This document shows positions 7,999-17,373 of a DNA stretch of 20,163 bases, in pieces. Origin of the DNA: Clostridium sp. CAG:632 (GTDB lineage Bacteria; Bacillota; Clostridia; Lachnospirales; Lachnospiraceae); NCBI GenBank assembly GCA_000431515.1, contig HF991371.1, positions 1,146 to 21,308 of the forward strand, written 5' to 3'. How positions within the stretch are numbered: the stretch's first letter is position 1; each line of letters opens with the position of its first letter. Under the pieces are notes generated by a model that saw only the letters and a list, made by a program, of their open reading frames with translations, ran no database searches and was not told where the DNA came from. The position numbers and the translations under genes were made by a program.

Positions 7999-9027
7999 TT
8001 ACAGTAAATCGGCAACTTCCAGGATCAATTCCTTTGAAAGATCCCAGCCAAGACACGGATCCGTAATGGATTTACCATAACATCCGCCATCCACCGGCTG
8101 ATTTCCGTTCTCGATATAGCTTTCTACCATGACACCCTTTACCAGCTTTTTAATATCTGCAGAGTGACGCATGCTATGAAGAACCTCTTTTACGATTCTA
8201 GGCTGTTCTGCCCACTTCTTACCGGAATTATTGTGGTTAGCATCTACGATGCAAGCCGGATTCTTCAGGTTAAACTTCTCATATAACTCTACCAGAAGCA
8301 TCAGATCCTCATAGTGGTAGTTGGAAATAGACTGTCCGTGCTTGTTTACCGCACCACGCAGAATACAATGAACCAGATCGTTTCCGTCTGTCTTGGTCTC
8401 CCAGCCTGTATAAAGGAATGTATGCTTCATCTGACCTGCCATGCAGGAATTCATCATAACCGTTAAATCTCCACTGGTTGGATTCTTCATTCCTACCGGA
8501 ATATCCATACCGGAAGTTACGATCCGGTGCTGCTGATCTTCTACGCTTCTTGCACCAATGGCCACATAGGACAAGATATCCTCCAGATACTGCCAGTTTT
8601 CAGAATATAACATCTCATCTGCAGCTGTCATTCCGGTTGCCGCAATTGCATCAATATGCATCTTACGAATGGCCTTTACACCTTCAAACAAATCCGGTGC
8701 CTTCTCAGGATCCGGCTGATGCAGCATACCCTTATAACCGGCTCCGGTTGTTCTGGGCTTGTTTGTATAGATTCGCGGAATGATCAGGATCTTATCTTTG
8801 ACCTCTTCCTGAACCTTCGCCAGTCTGGTTACATAATCCAACACTGCAGTCTCATTATCTGCAGAACAAGGACCGATGATCATAATAAACTTATCAGATT
8901 CACCGGTAAATACCTTACGGATCTGCTCATCCCGATTTTTCTTGATTGCTTTTAATTCCGGTGTCATAGGAATCAGTTCCTGTAATTCCTGAACTGTCGG
9001 GACCTCTTTAATGAAATGTAAACTCAT
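7999..9027 (-). CDS. aroF: 3-deoxy-7-phosphoheptulonate synthase (DAHP synthase, class I AroF/G type)
   Basis: This catalyses the first step of the shikimate pathway: phosphoenolpyruvate plus erythrose-4-phosphate to DAHP, leading to aromatic amino acids, folate and quinones. The 342-residue length fits the class I alpha family. Diagnostic segments are FIMIIGPCSADN at about 47-58, PRTTGAGYKGMLHQPDP at 91-107, GARSVEDQQHR, GMKNPTSGD and DANHNNSGKKW, which carry the substrate and metal contacts, and VMVESYIENGNQ near the C terminus. The ATG at 9027 has AAGGAGATAGAAGG directly upstream. It is the last gene of the operon, 14 bp after the FNT channel gene and followed by the terminator. Whether Phe, Tyr or Trp inhibits it cannot be read from the sequence. 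Confidence 0.96.
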   Translation of the reverse strand: MSLHFIKEVPTVQELQELIPMTPELKAIKKNRDEQIRKVFTGESDKFIMIIGPCSADNETAVLDYVTRLAKVQEEVKDKILIIPRIYTNKPRTTGAGYKGMLHQPDPEKAPDLFEGVKAIRKMHIDAIAATGMTAADEMLYSENWQYLEDILSYVAIGARSVEDQQHRIVTSGMDIPVGMKNPTSGDLTVMMNSCMAGQMKHTFLYTGWETKTDGNDLVHCILRGAVNKHGQSISNYHYEDLMLLVELYEKFNLKNPACIVDANHNNSGKKWAEQPRIVKEVLHSMRHSADIKKLVKGVMVESYIENGNQPVDGGCYGKSITDPCLGWDLSKELILEVADLL

Positions 9028-9041
9028 CCTTCTATCTCCTT

Positions 9042-9902
9042 CTACTTTTTATCTTTTGATGGATTCATAAATTTGCTTTTATTAATCTCATAATAAACAA
9101 TTCCAACGCAGAGCATTCCGCCTACAATGTTTCCGAGTGTTACCGGAATCAGATTAGACAGATATCCGGATGCACTTAATGCAGAATGGATCTGATCTGC
9201 TGTCATGCCATAGGCTTCCTCCGCAACCTGTACATAGTTTGGATTAGTAGCTGCGAACATACCTGCCGGAATATAAAACATATTCGCTACACAGTGTTCA
9301 AAGCCGGAGGTGACGAATGCCATGATTGGGAAAAAGATAGCAAACAATTTTCCGATAATGTCTTTCGCTGTACCTGCCATCAGAATTGCCATACAGACTA
9401 AAATATTACATAAAATACCGGAACAAAATGCCGGGAAGAAATCCAGGCTGCATTTCCCGACTGCCACCTTGATCGTATAAGCGCCAAGCAATCCGGATGA
9501 ATAATCAAACTGGTTCGAATAAAAGGTAAGTGCGGTGGCGATCAATGCCCCTGCCATATTACTGAAATACACAACTACCAGATTCCTAAGCATCTGAAGC
9601 ACCGTTACCTTCTTGTCCATGATATCCATGATCAGAAGACAATTACCGGTAAACAACTCGCCACCTACCAACACGATCATCATCAGACCAACCGGGAATA
9701 CGGTACCTGCAAGCAGTCTCGCCAGACCGACATTCTGAATATTGTGAACAGCCACATTCGATGCCTGTCCGCCGATGGCAATGAATGCACCGGCCATTAA
9801 TCCCATGATGATCATCTTCCATATGTTCAGATTTGCTTTTGTAACACCTGCTTTGATATTTCCATCAATCGTCTCCGCCGGTGTATTATAAATATTTTCC
9901 AT
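9042..9902 (-). CDS. Formate/nitrite transporter (FNT) family channel
   Basis: The 286-residue protein has about six hydrophobic segments, as expected for FNT pentameric channels such as FocA, NirC and HSC. Family landmarks are VLVGGELFTGN at 77-87, the SGFEHCVANM segment with the central pore histidine at about H203, and NLIPVTLGNIVGGM near the C terminus. Members pass formate, nitrite or hydrosulfide. Sequence alone does not choose between them, but co-transcription with fhs, which consumes formate, favours formate (inference). The ATG at 9902 is preceded by AGAGGAAAAGG. The N-terminal 20 residues are soluble and may act as the gating segment seen in FocA. It follows pgsA by 47 bp and precedes aroF by 14 bp. 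Confidence 0.93.
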   Translation of the reverse strand: MENIYNTPAETIDGNIKAGVTKANLNIWKMIIMGLMAGAFIAIGGQASNVAVHNIQNVGLARLLAGTVFPVGLMMIVLVGGELFTGNCLLIMDIMDKKVTVLQMLRNLVVVYFSNMAGALIATALTFYSNQFDYSSGLLGAYTIKVAVGKCSLDFFPAFCSGILCNILVCMAILMAGTAKDIIGKLFAIFFPIMAFVTSGFEHCVANMFYIPAGMFAATNPNYVQVAEEAYGMTADQIHSALSASGYLSNLIPVTLGNIVGGMLCVGIVYYEINKSKFMNPSKDKK

Positions 9903-9949
9903 GATCCTTTTCCTCTTCTTATGGTATTTTATTTATATTCCTATCGTTC

Positions 9950-10513
9950 TTACTTCTGGTTCTTCTCTGCCAGCACGGAACGATTCTTGATCAGATAATC
10001 AAGCAATGACACTACAGTTAAGATCAATGCTGCATAGATCAGAATCTGCTCTGCAACATGAAATCCAATTGCTGCTGAAGGTATTGTTTCACCCAGATTC
10101 AGAATCAGAAGAATTACCATCAGCATCTGAACCGTTGTCTTAATCTTTCCCCAATAGCTGGCTGCGATCACGATTCCGTTGTCGGATGCGACCAGCCGAA
10201 AGCCGCTGATGATAAACTCTCTTGCAATGATCACAATAACAACCCATGCCGGAATCCGGTCCAGAGAAATCAGTGCGATCATCGCTGAACAGACTAACAG
10301 CTTATCGGCAAGCGGATCCATGAACTTTCCGAAATCCGTAACCAGATTATATTTCCGAGCAATTTTTCCATCCAAAAAGTCTGTCAGACTCGCTACGATA
10401 AAGATTCCGACTGCAATCCATTTTCCTCCCGGAATCTCCGGGACCATCAGTGCTACAAGAAAAAAAGGAATCAGTATTGTTCTGAAAATTGTCAGTTTAT
10501 TCGGTAAATTCAT
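9950..10513 (-). CDS. pgsA: CDP-diacylglycerol--glycerol-3-phosphate 3-phosphatidyltransferase
   Basis: PgsA makes phosphatidylglycerol phosphate at the membrane, the committed step to phosphatidylglycerol and cardiolipin. The full CDP-alcohol phosphotransferase motif D-G-x2-A-R-x8-G-x3-D-x3-D is present (D48, G49, A52, R53, G62, D66, D70), with no missing residue. Hydrophobic segments follow (for example WVVIVIIAREFIISG and MLMVILLILNLG). I use the ATG at 10513 (187 residues) because GAGAGG lies about six bases upstream and family members begin at MNLPNKLT. The frame could open at 10528, but that start lacks support. The gene overlaps the 3' end of rimO by 17 bp. The rimO-pgsA pairing is common in Clostridia. 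Confidence 0.95.
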   Translation of the reverse strand: MNLPNKLTIFRTILIPFFLVALMVPEIPGGKWIAVGIFIVASLTDFLDGKIARKYNLVTDFGKFMDPLADKLLVCSAMIALISLDRIPAWVVIVIIAREFIISGFRLVASDNGIVIAASYWGKIKTTVQMLMVILLILNLGETIPSAAIGFHVAEQILIYAALILTVVSLLDYLIKNRSVLAEKNQK

Positions 10514-11834
10514 ATACGACCTCTCCAATCAAATCATACTCATTCGCATCTGTAATGCGAACTGTTACCATTTCTCCGGATACAATTTCTTCCTCTGCCG
10601 ATACAAAAATATATCCATCTACATTCGGGGCTTCCCGGTAAGATCTGCCCATATATACATCATCCTGATAAAGATATCCTTCAATCAGAACCTGTAGGAC
10701 TTTTCCTATCATTTTCTGATTATTATCATAAGATACTTCCTGTTGCAATGCCATGATTTCTTCCTGCCACTGCTTCTTCACATCCTCATCAATCTGATCC
10801 GGCATATCCGCGGCTCTGGTGCCTTCTTCCGGTGAATATGTGAATACTCCCAGACGTTCAAACTCCATTTCATCTACAAACTGCATCAATGCATCATGCT
10901 GTTCTTTTGTTTCACCCGGAAAGCCCGTGATCAATGTCGTCCGGATCGTAATATCCGGCATCGCCTTCCGCAATCTGGAAACCACATCCCGAATCTGTGC
11001 CTGATTCGTTCGGCGTCCCATCGCTCTTAAGATAGCATCCTCCGAATGCTGGATCGGCATATCGATATAATGACATACCTTCGGATTCTCCGCCATGGTC
11101 CGGATCAGCTCGTCTGTAATCTCTTCCGGATAGCAATATAATAAACGGATCCACTGAATGCCTTCCAGCTCACTTAACCGGTTCAACAGCTCCGGCAGCT
11201 TCTTGCCGCCATATAAGTCCTGTCCGTAGACCGTTGTCTCCTGTGCTACCAAAACCAGCTCCTTATACCCGGCATCTGCCAGCTTTTTCGCCGTCATCAG
11301 TACCTCATCCATCGGAATACTTCTGTAATTACCACGCAGATATGGAATAATACAATACGTGCAACGTTTATTGCAGCCCTCCGCAATCTTTAAATATGCC
11401 ATTGCATTACCGGTCGTTACAACACGGTCTGTCAGATTAGTCGGCAGATACTCCACATCCTTACAGCATATCAGATGCTTTCCAGCGGTTGCCTGCTGTA
11501 CCACCGTAACAATGTCATCAATATTGGTCGATCCCATGATTGCATCGACTTCCGGGATCTCCGCCTGAATCTCTGCCTGATATCGCTGTGCCAGACAGCC
11601 TGTTACGATCAATGCCTTTAACCGGGCTGTCTTCTTTAGCTCTGCCAGTTCCAGGATCGTCGTGATACTTTCTTCTTTTGCGTCATGGATAAAGCAACAA
11701 GTATTTACAACTGCAACATCTGCTTCCTTTTCTTCATTTGTAATATTATATCCATGTGTTTTCAATAGGCTGAGCATGACCTCACTATCTACCAGATTCT
11801 TGTCACAGCCCAGTGATACAAATAATATATTCAT
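10497..11834 (-). CDS. rimO: Ribosomal protein uS12 methylthiotransferase RimO
   Basis: RimO is a radical-SAM enzyme that adds a methylthio group to a conserved aspartate of ribosomal protein S12. The 445 residues show the three-part layout of the family. The N-terminal UPF0004 domain has cluster cysteines C10, C46 and C80. The radical-SAM core has CNKRCTYC at 154-161, which binds the second 4Fe-4S cluster and SAM. A C-terminal TRAM domain begins near residue 375. The REAPNVDGYIF stretch in the TRAM region favours RimO over the tRNA-modifying MiaB or MtaB. The ATG at 11834 has AGAGG about seven bases upstream, and folD ends only 13 bp before it. Confidence 0.95.
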   Translation of the reverse strand: MNILFVSLGCDKNLVDSEVMLSLLKTHGYNITNEEKEADVAVVNTCCFIHDAKEESITTILELAELKKTARLKALIVTGCLAQRYQAEIQAEIPEVDAIMGSTNIDDIVTVVQQATAGKHLICCKDVEYLPTNLTDRVVTTGNAMAYLKIAEGCNKRCTYCIIPYLRGNYRSIPMDEVLMTAKKLADAGYKELVLVAQETTVYGQDLYGGKKLPELLNRLSELEGIQWIRLLYCYPEEITDELIRTMAENPKVCHYIDMPIQHSEDAILRAMGRRTNQAQIRDVVSRLRKAMPDITIRTTLITGFPGETKEQHDALMQFVDEMEFERLGVFTYSPEEGTRAADMPDQIDEDVKKQWQEEIMALQQEVSYDNNQKMIGKVLQVLIEGYLYQDDVYMGRSYREAPNVDGYIFVSAEEEIVSGEMVTVRITDANEYDLIGEVVYEFTE

Positions 11835-11847
11835 CCCTGTTCCTCTG

Positions 11848-12696
11848 CTATGCTTTCCGGATTTCCACTGCCTCTACACAGTTATGCATCAGCATTGCTA
11901 TGGTCATCGGGCCAACACCGCCCGGTACCGGTGTGAGCGCACTTGCGACCGGTTCTACCGATGCATAATCCACGTCTCCACAAAGCTTGTTATTCTCATC
12001 CCGGTGAATGCCGACATCAATGACAACGGCACCTTCCTTTACATAGGATGCATCAATCATCTTCGGTCTGCCGATCGCAACCACCAGAATATCTGCCCGT
12101 CCGGTCACTTCCTTCAGATCTCTGGTTCTGGAATGGCATACGGTAACGGTTCCGTTTTCACGCAGTAACAGCATCGCCATCGGTTTTCCTACGATATTAC
12201 TTCTGCCGAGGACTACGCACTCTTTCCCTTCGATTGCAATCCCGGATCTCTTTAACAACTGAATGATGCCGGCCGGTGTACAGGATACAAACCCTGCCTG
12301 TCCGATGCTCAATGCACCTACACTCTGCGGATGGAATCCATCCACGTCCTTTTTCGGATCGATCGCCTGAATAATATGATTCTCATTGATATGCTTCGGA
12401 ACCGGTAACTGCACCAGAATGCCATAAATGGAATCATCATGGTTTAATTTATCAATAATTGCAAGCAACTCTTCCTCGGTGGTTTCCTCCGGAAGCTCAT
12501 AGGATACCGACTGGATTCCGATGTATTCACATGCTTTCTTCTTATTCCCTACATAGACTGTAGATGCCGGATCATTTCCTACCTGAATCACCGCTAATGC
12601 GATTTCTATACCCTGAGCCCTATAGGCTGCTACCTGCTCCTTCAATTCATCCTTGATCTGTTTACTGATCTGTTTTCCATCAATAATTGCTGCCAT
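11848..12696 (-). CDS. folD: Bifunctional methylenetetrahydrofolate dehydrogenase / methenyltetrahydrofolate cyclohydrolase
   Basis: FolD interconverts 10-formyl-, 5,10-methenyl- and 5,10-methylene-tetrahydrofolate in the cytosol, the steps directly after formate-THF ligase. The 282 residues match the family length. The catalytic Tyr and Lys are in STVYVGNKKKACE (Y48, K52), the folate-contacting aspartate is D119 in KDVDGFHP, and the nucleotide-binding GRSNIVGKPMA is at about 164-174. The C-terminal signature TPVPGGVGPMTIAML is intact. The start at 12696 is preceded by AGGAGGACATAA. It lies 28 bp after fhs and 13 bp before rimO. With both activities in one protein, no separate cyclohydrolase (FchA) gene is needed here, and none is seen. 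Confidence 0.97.
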   Translation of the reverse strand: MAAIIDGKQISKQIKDELKEQVAAYRAQGIEIALAVIQVGNDPASTVYVGNKKKACEYIGIQSVSYELPEETTEEELLAIIDKLNHDDSIYGILVQLPVPKHINENHIIQAIDPKKDVDGFHPQSVGALSIGQAGFVSCTPAGIIQLLKRSGIAIEGKECVVLGRSNIVGKPMAMLLLRENGTVTVCHSRTRDLKEVTGRADILVVAIGRPKMIDASYVKEGAVVIDVGIHRDENNKLCGDVDYASVEPVASALTPVPGGVGPMTIAMLMHNCVEAVEIRKA

Positions 12697-12724
12697 TTAT
12701 GTCCTCCTGATTTCTCTTGTCTGC

Positions 12725-14395
12725 TTAGAATAAGCCGACTGTTTTTCCTGTCTCATCTACATAAATCCGCTCTGCGGCCGGATGCTTCGGGAGTCCCGGC
12801 ATCGTCATGATCGTCCCGGTGATCGCTACTATAAATCCGGCACCTGCACTGACATATACCTCCCGGATCGTTACTTCAAATCCGCTTGGTCTTCCTAACT
12901 TCTTCGGATCATCCGAAAGAGAATACTGATTCTTTGCCATACAGATCGGAAGCTTGTCATATCCCAGTGCCGTCAGGCGTGCGATTGCCTTCTTTGCTGC
13001 CGGTGAATACGTAACACTGCCTGCACCATAGATTTCCTTTGCAATCGTCTCTATTTTCTCTTCGATTGATAATTCTGTATCATAAAGCGGTGCATAATGA
13101 CTCTCCTTAGTCTCCAGTGTATGAAGCACTGCCTCTGCAAGTGCAAGACCGCCTTCTCCGCCTTTTTCCCATACTTCTGCCAATGCGAAATTACAATCCC
13201 GCTCTTCACAGAAATTCTGCACAAAAGTAAGCTCTGCTTCCGTATCTGTCACAAACCGGTTCAGGGTAACCACGATTGGAACTCCGAACTTCTTCAGATT
13301 CTCAATGTGCTTCTCCAGATTTACAATTCCCTTGCTTAAGGCATCGATATTTTCCTGACTTAATTCATCCTTTGCTACACCACCGTTATATTTCAACGCA
13401 CGCACAGTTGCTACCAGAACAACGGCATCCGGCTTTAATCCGGCCTGTCTGCACTTAATATCCATAAACTTCTCTGCGCCAAGGTCCGCACCAAAGCCTG
13501 CTTCTGTAATAACATAGTCAGCTAACTTCAATGCTGTCTTTGTCGCGCGGACACTGTTACATCCATGTGCAATATTCGCAAACGGACCACCATGAACGAT
13601 TGCAGGTGTATGCTCTAAGGTCTGGATCAGATTCGGCTTGATCGCATCCTTTAAAAGAGCGGTCATGGCTCCTACTGCATGAAGGTCTGCTGCAGTTACC
13701 GGCTCTCCGGTATACTTATACGCTACAATAATACGTCCCAGCCGCTGCTCCAGATCCTGCAGATCATCTGCAAGACATAAGATTGCCATGATCTCGGATG
13801 CTACTGTAATAACAAAGCCATCTTGTCTGACAACGCCATCCATCTTGCCGCCCATGCCGACAACGATATTTCTCAATGCACGGTCATTCATATCCAGACA
13901 ACGCTTCCATACGATCTGCTTCGGATCGATCCCAAGCTCATTTCCCTGCTGAAGATGGTTGTCCAGCATAGCTGCCAGCAGATTGTTCGCTGATGTAATG
14001 GCATGAAAATCTCCGGTAAAATGAAGATTCAGCTCCTCCATCGGTACCACCTGTGAGAATCCGCCACCGGCAGCTCCGCCCTTAATTCCAAAACAAGGAC
14101 CAAGAGATGGCTCCCGAAGTGCAATCACTGCCTTCTTGTTCAGACGGCCAAATGCCTGTCCAAGACCTACGGTAACAGTCGTCTTACCCTCTCCGGCAGG
14201 TGTCGGATTGATCGCTGTTACCAATATCAGCTTACCATCCGGATTTTTTTCAATCCGGCTCATTAACTCATCACTTAATTTGGCCTTGTATTTTCCATAT
14301 AATTCCAGATCATCCGGCTGAATATCCAGCTTCCCTGCGATCTCTTCAATTCTGTTTAATTCTGCTTCCTGTGCTATTTCAATATCTGTTTTCAT
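12725..14395 (-). CDS. fhs: Formate--tetrahydrofolate ligase
   Basis: Fhs joins formate to tetrahydrofolate with ATP, giving 10-formyl-THF for purines, formyl-Met-tRNA and, after reduction by FolD, serine, thymidylate or methyl groups. The 556-residue length is exactly that of the bacterial enzyme. The ATP-binding loop PTPAGEGKTTVTVGLGQA lies at 64-81. Other family stretches are REPSLGPCFGIKGGAAGGG, FTGDFHAITSANNLLAA and the C-terminal ITGTIMTMPGLPKHPAAE. The ATG at 14395 has AAAGGAT upstream and a clear promoter at 14438-14466. It is the first gene of the operon continuing with folD. Fhs serves both acetogens and ordinary C1 metabolism, so it does not by itself show a Wood-Ljungdahl pathway. 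Confidence 0.98.
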   Translation of the reverse strand: MKTDIEIAQEAELNRIEEIAGKLDIQPDDLELYGKYKAKLSDELMSRIEKNPDGKLILVTAINPTPAGEGKTTVTVGLGQAFGRLNKKAVIALREPSLGPCFGIKGGAAGGGFSQVVPMEELNLHFTGDFHAITSANNLLAAMLDNHLQQGNELGIDPKQIVWKRCLDMNDRALRNIVVGMGGKMDGVVRQDGFVITVASEIMAILCLADDLQDLEQRLGRIIVAYKYTGEPVTAADLHAVGAMTALLKDAIKPNLIQTLEHTPAIVHGGPFANIAHGCNSVRATKTALKLADYVITEAGFGADLGAEKFMDIKCRQAGLKPDAVVLVATVRALKYNGGVAKDELSQENIDALSKGIVNLEKHIENLKKFGVPIVVTLNRFVTDTEAELTFVQNFCEERDCNFALAEVWEKGGEGGLALAEAVLHTLETKESHYAPLYDTELSIEEKIETIAKEIYGAGSVTYSPAAKKAIARLTALGYDKLPICMAKNQYSLSDDPKKLGRPSGFEVTIREVYVSAGAGFIVAITGTIMTMPGLPKHPAAERIYVDETGKTVGLF

Positions 14396-14437
14396 CTTAA
14401 ATCCTTTCTGCCCGTGTTTACCAGACTACCACTAGCC

Positions 14438-14466
14438 ATCCTATCGAATTCCCCGGCTATTGTCAA
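14438..14466 (-). promoter_or_regulatory. fhs: Predicted sigma-A promoter for the fhs operon
   Basis: On the minus strand, a perfect -35 TTGACA (plus 14461-14466) stands 17 bases from TAGGAT (plus 14438-14443), which matches the -10 consensus at four of six positions. It lies wholly in the 91-bp gap between the ftsK stop and the fhs start and leaves a leader of about 35 bases. I see no riboswitch-sized structure in the leader and no obvious terminator for ftsK before it. Confidence 0.75.
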
Positions 14467-14486
14467 CCCCGCGCTTTCCTTATCCT

Positions 14487-17306
14487 CTAATAATACTCTT
14501 CTACCCATTCCTCAAACTGCTCTTTCGACATCAGTATGGTTCGTGGCTTTGTACCCTCATCCGGTCCGACCACACCGGCCTCTGCCAGCTGATCCATGAT
14601 TCTTGCTGCCCGGTTAAAGCCGACCTTGAACTTCCGCTGAAGCATACCGATCGATGCCTTTTCACTCTCGATGATCAGCTCTGCCGCCTGCTTGAAATAT
14701 TCATCCCGGCCGGAATTATCCGACTGATTTCCGGATGCGGATGCCGCACCCGAGGATGCTGCCGCACTGTTTTCTATCTGACTGGCGATTTCCGGATCAT
14801 AGGTTACGTCACTGCTCTGATCCTTCAAAAAGTCTACCACTTTACTAACCTCTTCATCTGATACAAAGGCTCCCTGTACACGCACCGGCTTCGGATATCC
14901 GGTCGGGTAAAACAGCATATCACCTTTGCCAAGCAGCTTCTCCGCTCCGGACATATCCAGAATGGTTCTGGAATCGACCAGAGAAGATACTGCAAACGCA
15001 ATTCTTGATGGCACATTCGCTTTGATCAATCCGGTAATGACATCTACCGACGGACGCTGTGTTGCGATAACCAGATGGATACCGGCCGCTCTGGCCAGCT
15101 GTGACAGTCTTACAATTGCGTCTTCTACGTCTCCATGCGCAACCATCATCAGATCTGCCAGCTCATCCACGATCACCACAATCTGCGGCAGTTTCTTTAT
15201 TTCACTTTCTTCTTTATTTACCTGCGCCTGTACCTCTTCAACCTTCTTGTTATATCCTTTCAGATTCCGTACATTATATTCCGCAAACAGCTGATACCGT
15301 TTAGTCATCTCGATTACTGCCCAATTTAATGCACCGGCTGCTTTCTTCGGATCTGTTACAACCGGAATCATCAGATGCGGAATACCATTATAAGCGGTCA
15401 GCTCTACCACCTTCGGATCGATCATGATCAGCTTCACATCCTCCGGATCCGCCTTATAAAGAATACTCATAATGATCGTATTGATACAGACTGATTTACC
15501 GGAACCGGTAGCTCCGGCGATCAACAGATGCGGCATCTTCGCAATATCCGCTACCACCGTCTGTCCGCTGATATCTTTACCGACTGCAAATCCTATATCG
15601 GATGGGAACTTCTGGAATGCATCTGTTTCCAAAAGGTCACGCAGCATAACGGCTGAGTTCTCCTTATTCGGAATCTCAATTCCGATTGCCGCCTTTCCGG
15701 GTATCGGTGCCTCAATCCGAATGTCCGCTGCCGCAAGATTCAACTTTATATCATCTGCAAGTCCGACAATCTTGCTGACCTTTACACCCTGTTCCGGCTG
15801 CAGTTCAAATCGGGTTACTGCAGGACCACAGCTATAATCCGTTACCCTTGCACGGACTCCAAAGCTATCCAGCGTACTTTGTAACCGGTCAATAGTTTCC
15901 TGAATATGTGCATCATTATTTTTCTTTGAACCCTTTCCTCTGGTCAGAAGATCAAGCGGTGGCCGCTGATATCCGTTTTTTGTAACAGATGCGTTGCCTG
16001 AACCAGTGTCTGTTCCTGCAGGTTTCGTCGAGGCCATTTCTGTTTTCGTCTCAGATTCCGTTTGCTCCGGTTCTGTCAGCTCCCGCTCTGCTGACTTCAA
16101 TTCAACCGGCTTTGCTTCTGTCAGTTTCGGCTTCGGTGTCCTTCTTCTTACCGGTGCAGGTTTTTCTTCCTCCGGTTCTAACGGAGTCTCCGGTATCTGC
16201 ACATCCTCTTCCATCTGCATGGTAATTTCATGGATGCCACCCGGAATTTCTCCGGTCGCTGCCGGTTCTTCCGTCTCCTCCTCATAGGTCATGGTAATCT
16301 CATGAACCTCTTCCTTCTTTAGCGGATCCTCGCTCTTAAACTCTTCATGTTCAAGAGTTCCCTGTTCGCCATCTGTCGGTAATACCGTCAGATTCCGAAG
16401 CAGCTTTTTATCAATCTTCCGGTTAAAACGGTCATATTCCGGTTCTCTGGCAGCTGCTTCTTTTTCTAACTGCGCTTTCGCCTTTTTCTTTTCTTTTTCC
16501 GCACGTCGTAATTCAATCTCGTTCTTTCGTTTCTCTTTTGCGGCAAGCTCCTTCGCTTCCCGTTCTGCCTGCTTGACCGCTCTGGCTTCATCCAATGTCA
16601 TACGATCTGCCTGACGCTTCTCCTGATACTCCTGACCGCGTTCCTTCGCATCCTGAAATTCTTCTTTCATACGAGCTCCGCCATTTTGTAGCAGACGAAT
16701 AAATGATTTCTCTGTCATCAGAATAACCATGATCAAAATAACCACGATCAATACTAGATAACTGCCTACAACTCCGATTCCATTCTTTAAAAGCAGTGCG
16801 AGACCGCCCCCGATAAATCCGCCTCCGGACTTCTCTGCAAATGCGGTAAGATATAAATCGCCTGCTTTTGTTCCATCTGGGATCCCGACGATCAACTGTG
16901 CCAGCATGGATATATCCAGACATACCACTCCGGCATAGACGGTTTTCTTGATTGCCTGTGTGGAGAAACCGTTTGCAAACAGAAACGCCATTCCCACAAA
17001 CAGGAGGATCGGTAATATGTATTGTATACAACCAAACACACCAAAGAGAAATCCGCTGATTGCATTTCCAACCGTTCCGCAAAGTCCAAAGTTACTTACT
17101 TCCAGAAATATTGCCACTGCACAGGCTACGATCAGGACAATTTCCAGATGAAATCCATCCTCTTTCTTTGCCGGTGCCTGTTTTGCCTGCATCGATGGTC
17201 TTGCTCCTGTTGCCTTCGTTCTCTGCTTCGTACTGCCGGTAGATGTCCTGCTCCGGCTGCTTCCTGTATTTGTTTGTGATTTTCCAGTGCCTTTCTTCTG
17301 GGCCAT
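14487..17306 (-). CDS. ftsK: DNA translocase FtsK/SpoIIIE
   Basis: This hexameric ATPase pumps double-stranded DNA through the division or sporulation septum to complete chromosome segregation. I use the ATG at 17306 (939 residues): AGGAG lies seven bases upstream and overlaps the GTG at 17315 that would otherwise start the frame. After a basic Ser/Thr-rich tail (1-47) come four membrane segments (about 54-76, 83-113, 124-142, 163-200). A highly charged, Lys/Glu-rich linker follows (about 203-440), then the motor with Walker A GATGSGKS at 598-605 and Walker B VIVDELADL near 711-719. The C-terminal gamma winged helix, which reads polar DNA signals, spans about 870-939. The linker contains HEITM twice, 24 residues apart. 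FtsK and SpoIIIE cannot be separated on sequence alone. Confidence 0.96.
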   Translation of the reverse strand: MAQKKGTGKSQTNTGSSRSRTSTGSTKQRTKATGARPSMQAKQAPAKKEDGFHLEIVLIVACAVAIFLEVSNFGLCGTVGNAISGFLFGVFGCIQYILPILLFVGMAFLFANGFSTQAIKKTVYAGVVCLDISMLAQLIVGIPDGTKAGDLYLTAFAEKSGGGFIGGGLALLLKNGIGVVGSYLVLIVVILIMVILMTEKSFIRLLQNGGARMKEEFQDAKERGQEYQEKRQADRMTLDEARAVKQAEREAKELAAKEKRKNEIELRRAEKEKKKAKAQLEKEAAAREPEYDRFNRKIDKKLLRNLTVLPTDGEQGTLEHEEFKSEDPLKKEEVHEITMTYEEETEEPAATGEIPGGIHEITMQMEEDVQIPETPLEPEEEKPAPVRRRTPKPKLTEAKPVELKSAERELTEPEQTESETKTEMASTKPAGTDTGSGNASVTKNGYQRPPLDLLTRGKGSKKNNDAHIQETIDRLQSTLDSFGVRARVTDYSCGPAVTRFELQPEQGVKVSKIVGLADDIKLNLAAADIRIEAPIPGKAAIGIEIPNKENSAVMLRDLLETDAFQKFPSDIGFAVGKDISGQTVVADIAKMPHLLIAGATGSGKSVCINTIIMSILYKADPEDVKLIMIDPKVVELTAYNGIPHLMIPVVTDPKKAAGALNWAVIEMTKRYQLFAEYNVRNLKGYNKKVEEVQAQVNKEESEIKKLPQIVVIVDELADLMMVAHGDVEDAIVRLSQLARAAGIHLVIATQRPSVDVITGLIKANVPSRIAFAVSSLVDSRTILDMSGAEKLLGKGDMLFYPTGYPKPVRVQGAFVSDEEVSKVVDFLKDQSSDVTYDPEIASQIENSAAASSGAASASGNQSDNSGRDEYFKQAAELIIESEKASIGMLQRKFKVGFNRAARIMDQLAEAGVVGPDEGTKPRTILMSKEQFEEWVEEYY

Positions 17307-17373
17307 TCGGTTCACTCCTATTTCTTATATTCTGACTGTTTAGTCCTCATTATCTGTTCGTAATTATCCATTC

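Noticed and set aside
14396..14437. Leader of fhs as a possible folate (THF) riboswitch
   Set aside because: The leader is only about 35-40 bases, too short for a THF riboswitch of about 100 bases, and I see no matching core.
17318..17371. 17-codon frame (ATG GAT AAT TAC ... TAG) filling the gap between uppP and ftsK on the minus strand
   Set aside because: There is no Shine-Dalgarno sequence before its ATG and no recognisable peptide; a gap this short often holds such a frame by chance.
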